A stretch of 64,000 nt of DNA from assembly GCA_030533445.1 (NCBI GenBank), contig CM060080.1:10644717-10708716 (forward strand). The letters are read 5' to 3'. Positions within the stretch are counted from its first letter, which is position 1. Each line of letters starts with the position of its first letter. This DNA comes from Cyprinodon diabolis. Its lineage: Eukaryota; Chordata; Actinopteri; Cyprinodontiformes; Cyprinodontidae. A model generated the notes under the pieces. The model was not told the origin of the DNA and did no database searches. It was given only the letters and a program-made list of their open reading frames with translations. The translations under genes were made by a program, and so were the position numbers. Shown piece after piece: positions 11,069 to 22,833 of the stretch.

Positions 11069-11492
11069 TATGGAAGCCTGTTTCCGCCACTCTGTTAAAA
11101 AAATCTAATAAACTCTAATCTCATTATGATGTGGTAGTAACTCAAAATAATGAAATACTATCTCATTATTTTGACTTAGTATTTCATAATAATAAGATAC
11201 TCTCATTATTGTAAGTTACTATCTCATTATAAGGAAATACCATCTCACTATTTTGAGTTACTATATCATTATAATAGATACTATGTCATTATTGTGAGTT
11301 ACTATCTCATTATAATAGATACTTTCTCATTATTCTGAGTTACTATATCATTCTTTTGAGATGCTATCTCAATATGAGATAGCATCTCATTATTTTGAGA
11401 TAATAACTCAAAATAATTAGATAGTAACTCATTATAATAAGATCATTTATTTAACTTTTTCTTTAACAGAGTGGCAGAAACGGGCTTCCATA
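11069..11492. mobile_element. foldback element with internal 'tctcattat' repeats
   Basis: Inverted ends 'tatggaagcctgtttccgcc' (11069-11088) and 'gggcttccata' with 'gagtggcagaaac' (about 11466-11492) extend over about 33 bp including 'actctgttaaa'. The inside is a degenerate array of 'agttactatctcattata' units in both orientations. It has no coding capacity. The architecture resembles the 2222-3093 repeat. Confidence 0.7.
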
Positions 11493-11659
11493 GAACGTGT
11501 ATATATAGAATAGAATAGACTTAGACTTGTCATTTTGTTTACACAAGTGTAAAACAAAAATAAATTTCGTTTGGAACAGCTCTCTGGACAATTTCATCTT
11601 TTTTTTAAAGTGCAGCCTTGAAAAATAGTAAAAAAAAAAAAAATAGACTAGATACAGAA

Positions 11660-11950
11660 ATAGAATAGAATAGAATACAAAGTCCCTTTATTGTCCCACA
11701 ATGTAGGAATTCAGGTGTTTGTGATAATGCTCCCTGGTGCATTTAGGGGGCAGCAGTCTGTCACTGAAGCAGCTCTCCAGTTCTGCAGAACTTGGGGTGG
11801 GACACATTATCCAACAGAGATGTTATTTTAGTTAGGATTCTTTTGTTTCCCACCTCCTGCACTGAGTCCAGAGGGCATCCAATCACAGAGCTGGGCTTCC
11901 TGATGAGCTTATCAAGCCACTTTCTCTCAGCCCTCACTATGAATTGTTTT
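11660..11950 (+). repeat. non-LTR retrotransposon 3' region fragment
   Basis: It begins with 'ctttattgtcccacaatgta' and continues through 'ccagagggcatccaatcac', 'agagctgggcttcctgatga' and 'gccactttctctcagccctc', a pattern known from fish LINE fragments. No intact ORF is present. Confidence 0.4.
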
Positions 11951-12289
11951 TATGAATGGGTTTTAATTATTTTTTAACTTATATATTTTTGTTCTGTAAA
12001 TAGTATTCTATAAACTATTCTATAGTTATAGTTTTATTCTATAACAAAACAAATCCTGTTATGATTTGGTCAACTTATGAATAATGAAGTGAATGGTTAA
12101 ATTTCACTGAACACTAACCCAGAGTGAGGAAACTGAAATCCCAACATGATACAGAATAAAAGTGATTCTACTAAAAAAAAAATTTTTTTTCTGCATTGGC
12201 ACAATCTTTTTTGCTTTAAATGGCCAATCTCCATCTTATATACATAGATATGATTGTTCCTTATGTTCCTAACAGAACACTTCACTCTC

Positions 12290-13190
12290 AACCTGCAGGT
12301 TTACTAGTGGTTCCTAGAATTTCTAAAAGTAGAATGGGAGGCAGATCTTTTAGTTATCAGGCTCCTCTCCTGTGGAACTGACTACCAGTTTTAGTCCGTG
12401 AGGCAGACACTCTGTCTACTTTTAAGGGTAGGCTTAAATCTTTCCTTTTTGATAAAGCTTATAGTTAGTGGCTCAGGTTAACCTGAGCTATCTCTATAGT
12501 TATGCTGCTATAGGCTTAGACTGCTGGAGGACATAGGGACCTCTTTTTCATCATTCTGCTTCATTCTATCTTTATTCTCCCACTCTGCTGAATCTGTTAG
12601 TTCAATCTCTAACATTCTGCTCTCTCTGCTTTTTCTCATAGTAGCTTCACCTCGTCTGTTCCTGTTTGGCTGTGACACCATCCTGGAGAGAAATATCAGC
12701 TGTGCTGCTGCCATCAACACCTTTGTTTATAGATGTTGGAGATCAGCCTGTTTTTCAGTGTAGCCTGTTTCTCTGACAGTGACTGGCTGGATGTGCTCTC
12801 TTCATCCCCTGACATGGGAGTCGGCTCGGAGCTAATCTGCCTCGCTGTGAGTTTCCTGGGCAGGGCCGCCTTTTACAGCTGCTTTTTCTATGTCTGCTTC
12901 TGTCTCCTTGAACCCCAGTCGGCCTCGGCAGATGGCCGCTCACACTGAGCCTGGTTCTGCTGGAGGTATCTTTCTTTTAAAAGGGAGTTTTTCCTCTCCA
13001 CTTTCACTACAAGTATGCTTAGTGTGAGGGATTGCCTTCGAGTCAATGATTTGATGCAATCCACTGGTTTTCCTTAGATAGAAAACTTTGAATCAATTTG
13101 ACTGTATGATCTGGTTGAACTGTAAAGTGCCTTGAGATGACGTGTGTTTTTAATTGGCGCTATAGAAATACACTGAACTGAATTGAAATG
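12290..13190 (+). repeat. dispersed repeat family A, copy 1
   Basis: About 900 bp that recurs in this window at 28418-29990 (-), 45583-46030 (-), 55545-61765 (+, split by an LTR element), as a diverged copy at 26775-27015 (+), and possibly at the right window edge. Diagnostic stretches are 'aagtagaatgggaggcagat', 'tggatgtgctctcttcatcc', 'ccagtcggcctcggcagatg' and the 3' end 'aattggcgctatagaaatac' followed by tgaat-like units. The 3' end looks like a LINE or SINE terminus, but I cannot name the family. ORFs inside are not genes. Confidence 0.75.
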
Positions 13191-13204
13191 AGTCATTTTG
13201 TAAT

Positions 13205-13300
13205 TAGGTTGCATGGTGGCACAGTTTGTCTAAGTGTTGACTTCTAACAAGGAGGCCCTGTGTTTGATTTCCAACCTAAGAACAGCCCTCTGTGATCCTG
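13205..13300 (+). repeat. tRNA-derived SINE head fragment
   Basis: 'gcatggtggcacagtttgtc' followed about 35 bp later by 'tgtgtttgatttccaacc' resembles the A and B boxes of a tRNA-derived SINE promoter. The rest of the element is not clear. Confidence 0.4.
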
Positions 13301-13566
13301 ATGGATAAGAGTTGAAGGATAGAATGCTGTTTTATTGTTTTTTTTTATCCTGTTTGTATTTTTCATTTTTTTCCCTAAAGTAATATTCTGTTGATCAAAG
13401 CTACATTCTGTAGAACCTTGATGTAACCCCTGTTTTTTTAAAGCACCTGATCAGTAAAGTCAACACTGACATTAGAAAAGACAAGATTATCACAAATGAA
13501 GCTCAGCCTTTTTTTGACACAAATAGGCATCTGCCTCTATAGAAAATTAATCAAATAGCACGTGGA

Positions 13567-14200
13567 ATGAGGAGTCCAGCCGAGTATGAAACAGCCGGGA
13601 TGAGGATCATCACCTCCAAATCCGAGGCCATGGTTTTCCACTGGAGAAAGGTGGCCTCCTTTCTTCAGGTCAGTAGAGAGTCCTTGTCTCAAGTGGAGGG
13701 ACAGATGGAGCATGAGATTGGTAGATGGATCGGTGCAGCGTTGGCAGTGATGCAGTCTCTGTATCGGACTGAGGCAAAGCTCTGGATTTACTAATCGAAC
13801 TAAATTCCCACCAGCCGAAATTAGTTTCCTTCGCAGGGTGGTTAGGCGTACCCTTCAAGACTGGGCGAGGAGCTCAGTTACCAGGGATGAGCTCGGAGTA
13901 GAGTCGTTGTTCCTCCATGCTGAAAGAAGTCCAGCTGAGGTGGATCGGGCAACTGTTCCAGATGCTTCCTGGTCGCCTCCCTGGAGAGGTGTTCCAGGCA
14001 TGTCCTATTGGGAGGAGGCGTCGTGGAAGGCCAAGGACCCACTGGAGGAACTATGTCTCTAAGCTGGCCTGGTGTTGCCATTGGGTCCCCATAGCAGCTA
14101 GAGGAGGTGTATGTGGATTGGAAAGTCTGGGCATCTCTGCTTAGACTGCTTATTCCGTGACCCGGCCCCGTATAAAGCAGAAGAAAATGCATGGATGGAT
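13567..14200 (+). pseudogene. LINE reverse transcriptase C-terminal fragment with ggat tail
   Basis: Broken pieces in three frames encode the C-terminal part of a fish non-LTR retrotransposon ORF2: SKSEAMVFHWRKVASFLQ (13609 onward), ARSSVTRDELGVESL (about 13868), then LRWIGQLFQMLPGRLPGEVF and RRRRGRPRTHWRNYVSKLAW (13932-14078). The copy ends 'gaccccgtataaagcagaag'-like and an 'atggatggatgcatg' tail near 14190. Internal deletions and frameshifts make it dead. A second fragment of the same family lies at 38465-39115 on the other strand. Confidence 0.8.
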
Positions 14201-15559
14201 GCATGAGGAGTCCACACATCTGGTCCACAAGTTACAGAATGTGGACCAGATAAGGGCCATATACCGTGTATGTGCTATAATTATATTGCATAAGGGTGTC
14301 AAATCAAGGCCTGACCACATGGAATGTTATTATACATATTATTGTGGTTATCCAGGAAAAGAAACTGGACAGTTTTAACAACAATTGAAGAATAAATACT
14401 AATGAACTAAGCAAACTATTTAACATCAGAATAGAAACAGCTTCAGTTGGCAGGCAAAGCAATTGCAACACAATGAATCATTGGTTGGCTTTTTGTATCT
14501 CACATCAGTATCCATTTCTTTTCCACTATCCATTCTTTTTTCAACTCCTGTTTGGTTGCCATGGTTAAGCTACTTCTTACAGCAAATTTTAAAATATTAA
14601 ATTATTCTGCCAATACCCCAGTTTGCCATTTATTAATTTTTTTTTTTGCTCATATTATATTTTCTGCTTCTCTGAGACAGCTTAGAACATGGTTCAGCCC
14701 AGCTATCGGGGCCAGATCATTATTCGTAGTTTTTCGTGTAGTATTTAATGTTTGTTGGTTTTTGAGTTTATAGTTAAATCCCTGGTTCCTGTCCTGACTC
14801 TCGAGGGCCTGTGTGTCAGGAGGGTTTTAGTGTTTGTCTCATGTGTCCTGATCATGTCCCAGCTCTTCTCCTATGAGCTCTCAGGGTTTTGGCTTGGCAT
14901 GCGAGGGGAGCTTGGGTTCTGGCCCTTCTCCGTGCAGCCCTCAGGGTTTTGGCTCAGGTTTTGAGTGAGGGGGAGGTCAGTCTTAATTTCTGTGATCCTG
15001 GCTCCCGATAGGAGTACAGTTTTGACTTGTCTCTGTCCCTCTCAACCACCTGTTTCCATCTGAGCCTGTCTGTCTGAGCTTGCAGCTGGACTCATGGAAC
15101 TGTGAACCTTTTTCTGTAGATATTTTAAGATATCTACAGAAAACGTTGATAGACTATTTACTCTCCAGCAAGTCAAATTTGGTTTTAACTGTAATGTTAT
15201 TTAGGATGCACAGCTAAAAAATGTTTACCTTAGGTTTTTTAATTCTGAACTTGAAGTAACTCTTCAATAAGATAGAGGATTACACAACCATGTCCTGTCA
15301 ATTTTGGATTGAAAGAAGTTTGATATAAAAACAGCTAGGTTTCGGTAGTTGTTGGCCTGTGTTGTCAACCCCATACGGGACTGCTTTGAAGAACTTTAAA
15401 ATAAACATAGGCTACTTGCAGAAACATTTAAGTCAAAAGAAAAGATCTGTACAACAGGAGCTTGATGCTAGAAATGGTTTATTAGTTTTGTAACGTTACA
15501 TTTGTAACTGTCTCTGATGTTGGTTGAGAGGATTCTGGTTGCTGGTCTTAGCAGGAATC
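14201..15559. other. gene-free stretch downstream of klhl10
   Basis: AT-rich at first. Then a more GC-rich block at about 14690-15110 contains 'ctctcagggttttggct' twice (near 14878 and 14940) and looks like part of an unclassified repeat or LTR. The interval 15120-15559 includes the klhl10 3' UTR on the minus strand. No protein is recognised. Confidence 0.4.
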
Positions 15560-18500
15560 TCAGGACTCCATTTGTTCCCCCTCCATGACTGGCATCAGTG
15601 GCTGGGCGACACGAGGAACTATGTAATTGGTCATGTTGGGGAGCCCTGATATCACACAGCAGCTCAGGGCGCTGCGATGAACTGCCATGTTGCAGACCTC
15701 AGACCACTCATTTGATGTGGCGTCGTAACACTCAACGTTAGAGCAAGTGTTGTGGCCATTGAAGCCCCCAACAACGAAGATCCGGTCTTCAACCACCTCG
15801 ATGCCAAAGTTGCTGCGTTTGGTCTTCATGGAGGCGATATTCCTCCAGCTGTTATTCTCAGGGTCGTAGGCCTCAGCAGACCTCAAACGCCTTTCACCAT
15901 CAAAGCCACCAACCTGTTGGAGAAAAGAAGAGTGTATTGGTCAAGCATTACAGAAGTAAGTACCTCAGTACAATTGTAAGTGCTAAGAGCTGCAGATATG
16001 CAGAGGGCAGATGGAAAACACAAATATCTGAGCGCCAAAATTTAAAAAGCTTTTATTTTAAGGGATTCTACTTTATAGAAACTCAACTCAACTATTTACT
16101 TTGACAGGAATTTTTGGTTTAAGTCTGGATTTTGTTGGTAATTTTAGGAACACATCCTTATCAAGTCCTAATCTGGTCACAATTTTAGCTTTGCTATTTC
16201 TGTAATATATTCCCACTACCAGAAATGCCTAAAGGCCATAATATATATAAAAAAAAACACTTTAAGTGTTTGAACATGGTGGGATTGCTGATCGGCAGAA
16301 AGAAGGACACTTTCAATAAACCTTCCCTTTAAGGCTAAATACAGTAAGAGAGTCATTAAATGTTCTTAGATGACCCAGTGAGTTACAAACCAAAAAAGTT
16401 AAAGAGGCATTATGCAGCTTTTTTTAATGCACTTTTAAAAAAGATGAAATTATCCAGAGAGCTGTTCCAAACGAAATTTCTTTTTTTTTTTTTACACTTG
16501 TGTAAACAAAATGACAAATAAAATTTAAGTCTGTGGTCAAAAAACAGAACTGTAGCACTCTTCTGCTCGTTCTCGAAGCTGCCGATCATTCTTGACAAGG
16601 TTTTCTGTTTTTTTTTTTTCACCTCATGTGGAATTGTCATTGGTTTCTGAGTTGAGAAGGATGGCAGTTGCTTGTGAGTTTCAACAAAATTCATCATGAA
16701 TATAACCCTTAGATTGTTTGCTAGGTCTGACCCATTTAACCACAGTGGGGGCTGACAGTGGCGTTGGCTGAAAGGTTTTGGCCTGCAACCGGAGGGTTGT
16801 CAGTTTAATTTTCATTGTATACTTGGGCAAGACACTTCACCCACATTGCCCACTGATGGTGGTTGGAGAGACCGGTGACAGCCTCGCTTTTGTCAGTGAG
16901 CCCCCAGGCAGCTACGGCTACTATGTAGCTTGCCACCATAAGTGTGTGAATCTGTGCGTGAATGGCCACACAACTTGTTCTAACATTGAGTGTCATGATG
17001 CCACATCAAATGAGTGGTCTGAGGTCTGCGAAATGGAGGTCCACCATAAGGCCCTGAGCTGCTGAGTGATATCAGGGCTCCCCAACATGACCGATTACAT
17101 GGGGTTCTGAGATTCCTCCTAAGTGACTAAATGTAGTGTTAAGTGCTTTGGTCAAGTACAGACCATGTAATGTGAAAGCCCTTGACGTCACATCTGCTGC
17201 TTTAAGGTATATACATATATTTAGAAGATTGCAAGCGGTATAAATAGTGTTTCATTTGGCTAACATGTAGCCGCCACACACTGACCTATTAAAGGGTCAA
17301 ATATCTGATCATAACAATCTTATTTCTTTTCAAAGCCCTCTATTAGTCAGATTAACTTAAGCACAGCCACTGATGCAAACCCTGTCATATCACCAGTGAG
17401 GTTTCAACATTTAACTTGCATTTCAGCACAGTGTCCTGCACTTACCGCGTATATATGAGATGCATAAGCGATGACTCTTATGCCACTGCGGCGTCTGATC
17501 ATGGGATTGATCATTGTCCACTGGTTGGTCTCTGGGGTGTAATATTCAGCTGTCTGCAGGCATTCTATTCCATTAAATCCTCCACAAATGTAAATCTAAA
17601 GAAAAAACAGAATGGTCTTTCACATTTATGACATATGAACAAATCATTAAGTAATCCTCATGCACTAACTTAGTTACAAGAGGCACCATATTCAATTGAA
17701 TGGACATGGTTATTTCCTACCCCTGATAACTCATTTTTATTTTCTTTTATATAACACCCACCTTATTGTTGAACGTGGTGCAGCTTGTATCACTCCTTTC
17801 CACGTGCATTGGAGCAATCATATTCCACTGGTTTGTCTTTGGTTCATAACTCTCTGCTTCCTTGAGTCGTCTGTGTCCATTGAATCCTCCCATGGCGTAA
17901 ATGCGGCCATTGAGCACGGTCACACTAATGTAGCAGCGCCGGTGGTACATGGGAGCAGCCTCATGCCAGGTGCTGTTGACAAGGTCAAACTTGTGCACCC
18001 TGCTAAAATGCTGAAATCTGTTGAAACCGCCAAGGCAGTATATGTAGCCATTCAGGATGACGGTGCCATGATAGGCACAAGGATACTCAAGACTGGGAGT
18101 CAGGCTGCTCCAACGATCAAGGTGGACGTCATACAACTCAATGGCGTCGGTTGGATCTCCATCATTCCACCCACCGATGGCCATTAGGATGGCATTAGGC
18201 AGTCGAGGAAGACTGAAGGCAGGGGGCCAGTGGGGCGTAGATAACGAAGCGTTATCGTGGCTATTCATGGTTTCACAGAGCAGAGCCAGACTGCTGTTCC
18301 TCACCAGTGGATTTGGCAGCACGTTTTCTCTGAAATACTCTGCATTCATCACAGGCAGCCGGACCTACACAGAGATGACAGAACAAAATTATTAATATGG
18401 TTGATGATTCTAAATTTTATGCCCTATATGTCATAGTCCTTGGTAAAACTAAACAAAATTTTCTGATAATTTTTTTTTAAATAATAAAATCCTGCATGAT

Positions 18501-19739
18501 ACAAGTCTTGTGCCTTCAAAATATACACATAGATGAGCCAACTGTTCTTGTGCCAACCGCAAGGCTTCTTTCCCTAGCTGACTGTACATGGAGATAAAAA
18601 CAACAGTTTTATTGTACAACTGAGCAATGAAGATTTTTATTGAGTACTAATGACACCACAGACCATCCCGCTATGGCTAGAGAGCAATTTAGCTCATGTG
18701 CAAAAACAAAACCTGGCAGACAACAAAGAAACAGGTACAGCCACCTGTTTATGTTTTTTAAAAATTCTGATTTAATATAGGATTTTTACTTGTGTATTGC
18801 ATTTTTATAGTTTTTTTTAAGGTTTTTCTAGGTTATTTAAAGCTGTTTTATTTCATTTATTTTTCTTAACTAAAGCACTTTGATCCCCCTTGACAACAAA
18901 TAATTTCTAAATGTTTATAACAGAAAGTAATACTCACATTCCAGTTAATAATATAATTAAAACTAGGTGGGATAGGAAGCTATTTGGTAAATGATGGTAA
19001 CTGTAAACTTACTGATAAATACTATATATTTGGCCTTACAGCATAGCCAGAATACTATTGCCAAAGAAATACTGAGTAAGTGAATATTTGTGCTACATTT
19101 AGTTTCTGTACCTTAGACAAGAGAACTGAGAATTGTTGTTCTCTCTCCGGAAGGGCATGAGAAGTCCACCTCAAAATGGCCTCAAACACCTTGCTTTCAT
19201 TTCTTATGTTCAGGTTGTCTTTTTCGATGATACCAGAGAGCTCATCAGCAGAGAGCTCCAGGAACTCCTCACAGAGAGCCACCTTCTCAAAGTGCTCCAA
19301 GATGAAGGAGTAGGCTTTGCACTGCAGGTTAGGGAGCATGCGAAGAATTGCATACCTCCACATGCCGATGCAGTTTTCTGGGCACATTAAATGCACCAGG
19401 AATCCCTTGCAGGCATGCACAACTTCAAGTACATTCAGCTGATCAGCTGCTTCAAGAAGCTTCAGTACATTATCCTTAGTGGCAGTGACATTTTCCTTGT
19501 ATGCGTAGTTAATGATGAGCTGCATCATTGCAGATGAAACTCCTGGTATGTGAAAAACGTTTTGGTTTGAACCAGACCACCGACTAAAGAGAGCACTGAG
19601 GAGAGAGCACAGCATAGATTTGTAATATAAACCAAATATTCTTAATATAATCAGACATCATATTTCATCAAGTTACTATGCATATATAAATACATATAGA
19701 TATAGATAGATAGATAGATAGATAGATAGATCTGTATAA

Positions 19740-19782
<43 letters not shown>

Positions 19783-19932
19783 TATCTGTATAGATAGATA
19801 TAGATAGATATATATCTATATATAGATATATATATAGAGAGATATATATCTATATCTCTCTATATATATAGATCTATATATAGATATAGATCTATATATA
19901 TATATCTATATATAGATATATAAATATCTATA

Positions 19933-20024
<92 letters not shown>

Positions 20025-20896
20025 CAAGAGTTCCTATGTCTAAAAAACATTTCTGAATTGAAATATTTAACACCATAGATAGTTTTATTCTCTGTACAGA
20101 CACACCTGACTCCTGCTAAATATCCCATTATAAATAGTGATAGATTTTTTAATTTTTTATTATTACTTACATAGAAAGATGATACATTTTTATAATTGAA
20201 ACGTTTATATATTGATTTCAGAGCTGCAAGGCAACAAGGCTTCTAAGGAAGTTATTTTTCTTATTAGGGAGTGTTTTGTATCAAATAATCATTTTCATAA
20301 TACACTAGACTATTTCTCAGGGGGGTTTTTTTGATAACATTTTACTGCTTATTGCTCCAACTGTCTGTAAATTGTTTTGAGTAATTTTAATTGTTTGGAG
20401 ACCTTTACAGCCTTTCTGAAGGTTTAAATTAGTGAAACGAAGCAGGGCTGGACGTTCTACCATTATGTTCTCTTTTTCTTTGCAAAGAAGAAAGAAAATA
20501 AAGTGCTGAATGGGTGTATTATCATATATATCTACCTCCTTTATTTAACTGGACTGCATAGTTGAATACCTTTTCCCACTACTGTACTGTCAAATTAAAG
20601 CCAGTTTAATTTGACCTGTTAAGCAATTTTGGTTGTGGTTTTAATGTATTATTGTTGATTGAAGCTTTCCTTTTCAACTCACTGCTGATTATCACCTTAA
20701 ATCCTCAACTATAACCAAATGTAGCTTATTTGCTGCATTTTAAAACACAAACTACTTCACTTTTCTCAACTTACCGGAAATACGGGCTGCAATTACACAG
20801 GATGACTTTATGGACTGGAAATTCCACCCCTTCAGCTACAATGACTGCGTCTGTTAAAGTCTCCGCCAGGCGAAAACTGGTCAACAGGGAGGTCAT
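15560..20896 (-). CDS. klhl10: KLHL10-like BTB-BACK-Kelch protein (5 exons, 570 aa)
   Basis: Complete Kelch-like 10-type gene. The family member acts as substrate adaptor of a CUL3 ubiquitin ligase in male germ cells. Coding exons on the minus strand: 20896-20775 (ATG at 20896; ends CG), 19595-19112 (starts T, completing an Arg codon), 18364-17762, 17595-17446 and 15913-15560 (stop). All junctions are GT/AG and the phases join without error. Exon 1 gives [20 protein letters not shown]...[11 protein letters not shown] (BTB start); exon 2 completes BTB ([20 protein letters not shown]) and most of BACK ([19 protein letters not shown]); exons 3-5 encode six Kelch blades, each with GG and a Y-x6-W pattern, for example [21 protein letters not shown]. 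The end [18 protein letters not shown] is typical of KLHL10 rather than other KLHLs. Human KLHL10 is about 608 aa, so the tail is slightly shorter. A paralogue status (a or b copy) cannot be decided. Confidence 0.93.
16752..17185 (+). mobile_element. tRNA-type SINE interrupted by a klhl10 exon fragment
   Basis: In klhl10 intron 4. The left half (16752-16960) shows the SINE signature 'ttggcctgcaaccggagggt', 'acttgggcaagacacttcac', 'agcccccaggcagctacggc' and 'gccaccataagtgtgtgaat'. The right part (17124-17160) resumes 'gactaaatgtagtgttaagt' and 'gctttgg', the normal 3' continuation of this SINE family. The 163 bp between them is not SINE but an inverted copy of klhl10 coding sequence (next entry). 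Confidence 0.7.
16961..17123 (+). pseudogene. inverted partial copy of klhl10 exon 5 in klhl10 intron 4
   Basis: On the plus strand, opposite to klhl10, this reads [23 protein letters not shown]..., nearly identical to the last Kelch blade encoded by exon 5 ([23 protein letters not shown]). It continues through ALSC, a stop where the gene has Cys, and 'gggctccccaacatgacc'. It then skips roughly 90 bp of the gene and picks up 'ttctgagattcctcctaag', which corresponds to sequence around the klhl10 stop codon and the first bases of its 3' UTR. It is non-functional, with stop and deletion. Confidence 0.85.
19703..20021. repeat. compound (GATA)n/(TA)n microsatellite
   Basis: Runs of gata units, then mixed 'gatatatatcta' palindromes, then about 85 bp of uninterrupted (TA)n. 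It lies in klhl10 intron 1. The 65-aa 'YIYIYI' frame here is an artefact. Confidence 0.95.
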
Positions 20897-22770
20897 GTTT
20901 ACTGAAATATGGACTTTTTTAATGTTTAGTTTTTAAAGAAAAAATAAAATATTTTCTCTAATATAGTTGCTGCTTCCACTCAGGTCAGCTGGGGTGGAAT
21001 GGAAGTCCAGATGGCCGGATTTGTCATCATAAAAGCCGTTTAGAATTTTAGCTGCTTGCATCACAAAGACTCAGGATTTTAAATCCAAATGTTTACTTTT
21101 AAAAATAATTGAACTTGTGCTTCCAAAAAAACTGATTTATTTCAATGATTTCAGTTGTATCTTATAAGAAATAAAAAATTAAGTAAAGCCAGATGGAAAA
21201 AATTTTTACCAAAAATAGTTATAGAGTAATTCAAATTGCGCAAATGTAAAAAAATATTTTTAAATCAAATAAATGAATTGACATGTTCACCATTATACTT
21301 AGATTAGATGTAAAAAAATAAAAATAAATAAATAAATAAAAGCAAAATTTGATTTAAAACAAGAGTAAATACCACATCTTCACTTTCGCACCCACATCTG
21401 ATAAAAATGTATAATAATGCATTATTGTAATATGCTGCATATCAGTGCCACTGACTGAAAAACATTGGGTCTTAAAGTGTTCCTCACTAACAGGCAAATT
21501 GGAAAAATTAGAGAATATTTCTAGTGCCTATATCTTTATTGAAGGCTGAGGCAAAGAAAATCATAGCAAATTAGATTGGAAATGTCAGGGTTTCTGGGTT
21601 TGTGTCTGTTTTGTGTTGCCTAGTTGTGGCATCAGAAAGAGGTCAGGATATTGCATGTTTGAAGAAGCAAGGCTAAACAAAAGTTAATACTGAAAAAGTA
21701 ATAGTTGAAACTAAATGTGTTTTTATTTTCTATTATAAAAAAAACTGCAAAGCAAGTGCAATAAACTACACTTGCTTTTTAGTTTGAGAAGAAAAAATTT
21801 GCTATTATGTGAAGTATTGTAATTACACTTAAAAATATTTTTCATTTATTTTCTTTTGTAGTTTCAGATTTCATGTTGTCACATTTTAATCCATTTAGGT
21901 CAATTTGTATTTTTTGGTTTTGAATTCCATGATGGTAGTATTTACTCCTCTGCTGTATTTTGGGAACCTTCCTTCTTGCCATATATTCTTATTTTCTAGT
22001 TGCCTTATTCCATTTCCACTTTCTAAGATTATTATTGTGCACTGAAAGGTATATTTTGATAGTGAGGATGCTGCTCCTCCAACCGCAGGTACTGATGCAG
22101 TGAAGTTAGGGGAAATGGCAGCTTTGGGAACTGTCCTAGTCTAAACCAGCCTGTGGCTGATGCATAGTAGCAAGAAGTTAAAGAAGCAATGTATAACTGT
22201 CTCACCTTTAGGATTTTCAGACTCCTGAAAGTTCATGGAGTTTTAAAGGAATGAATCTGAGCTATTTTTCTTCTGACCAGTAGTTTTCATCCACAGAGAC
22301 CTTCTGAGGAAGCTGTCCTCCTCGCAGGAGAGTAACATTTCATGTTATTTTCTGGTAAAACTAAATGATATTTGGTCAAGCAAGAATAATGTGATTGTTG
22401 ACAGTGACTAGCAGCAAATTAATCTGATCTGGTATCATTCGGCAGGCTTCAAAAAAATGCTAAACATGTAGTTTTTCACAGTAATGAATGGGCAGAACTT
22501 TTACCTTTGCAGTCTATTGATCAGTTCATTAGTTGATGGTACATTTTTAAATACTTCACTAAATAATTCACTATAAGATTCTAGTTGTGTCAGGTCTGAA
22601 TAGTCTATAGAAAAAAGGTTATCAAAGTTACAGGAAAAAAATGCAAGTTCAGTTGCATTTGTTTATAGCAATAATGTGAAAGATGAACTACTCTTACTAG
22701 TTTTGTCATCTCAGTGTTGGGACCAACTGTAAAGCATTATTACCTTTTTTAAGGTAAAGACACGCTGTAT
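20897..22770. other. klhl10 upstream region, no further gene seen
   Basis: AT-rich sequence upstream of the klhl10 ATG. It should contain the klhl10 promoter, but I see no clear TATA or CCAAT arrangement. Poly-A/T runs and a tandem 'aaataaataaataaataaa' (about 21320) are present. Confidence 0.4.
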
Positions 22771-22833
22771 AACTCTTGGCCACTAGGGGCGCTATACCTG
22801 TAACTCTTGGCCACTAGGGGCGCTATACCTGTA
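22771..22833. repeat. tandem 31-bp duplication with CTCF-like core
   Basis: Two adjacent perfect units 'taactcttggccactagggg' + 'cgctatacctg'. Each contains 'ccactaggggcgc', one G short of the classic vertebrate CTCF core. Function is not implied by sequence alone. Confidence 0.7.

Noticed and set aside
17696..18187. 163-aa plus-strand ORF
   Set aside because: It lies opposite klhl10 exon 3, whose frame, splice sites and Kelch motifs explain the region.
19906..20103. 65-aa Tyr-Ile repeat ORF
   Set aside because: Translation of a (TA)n microsatellite.
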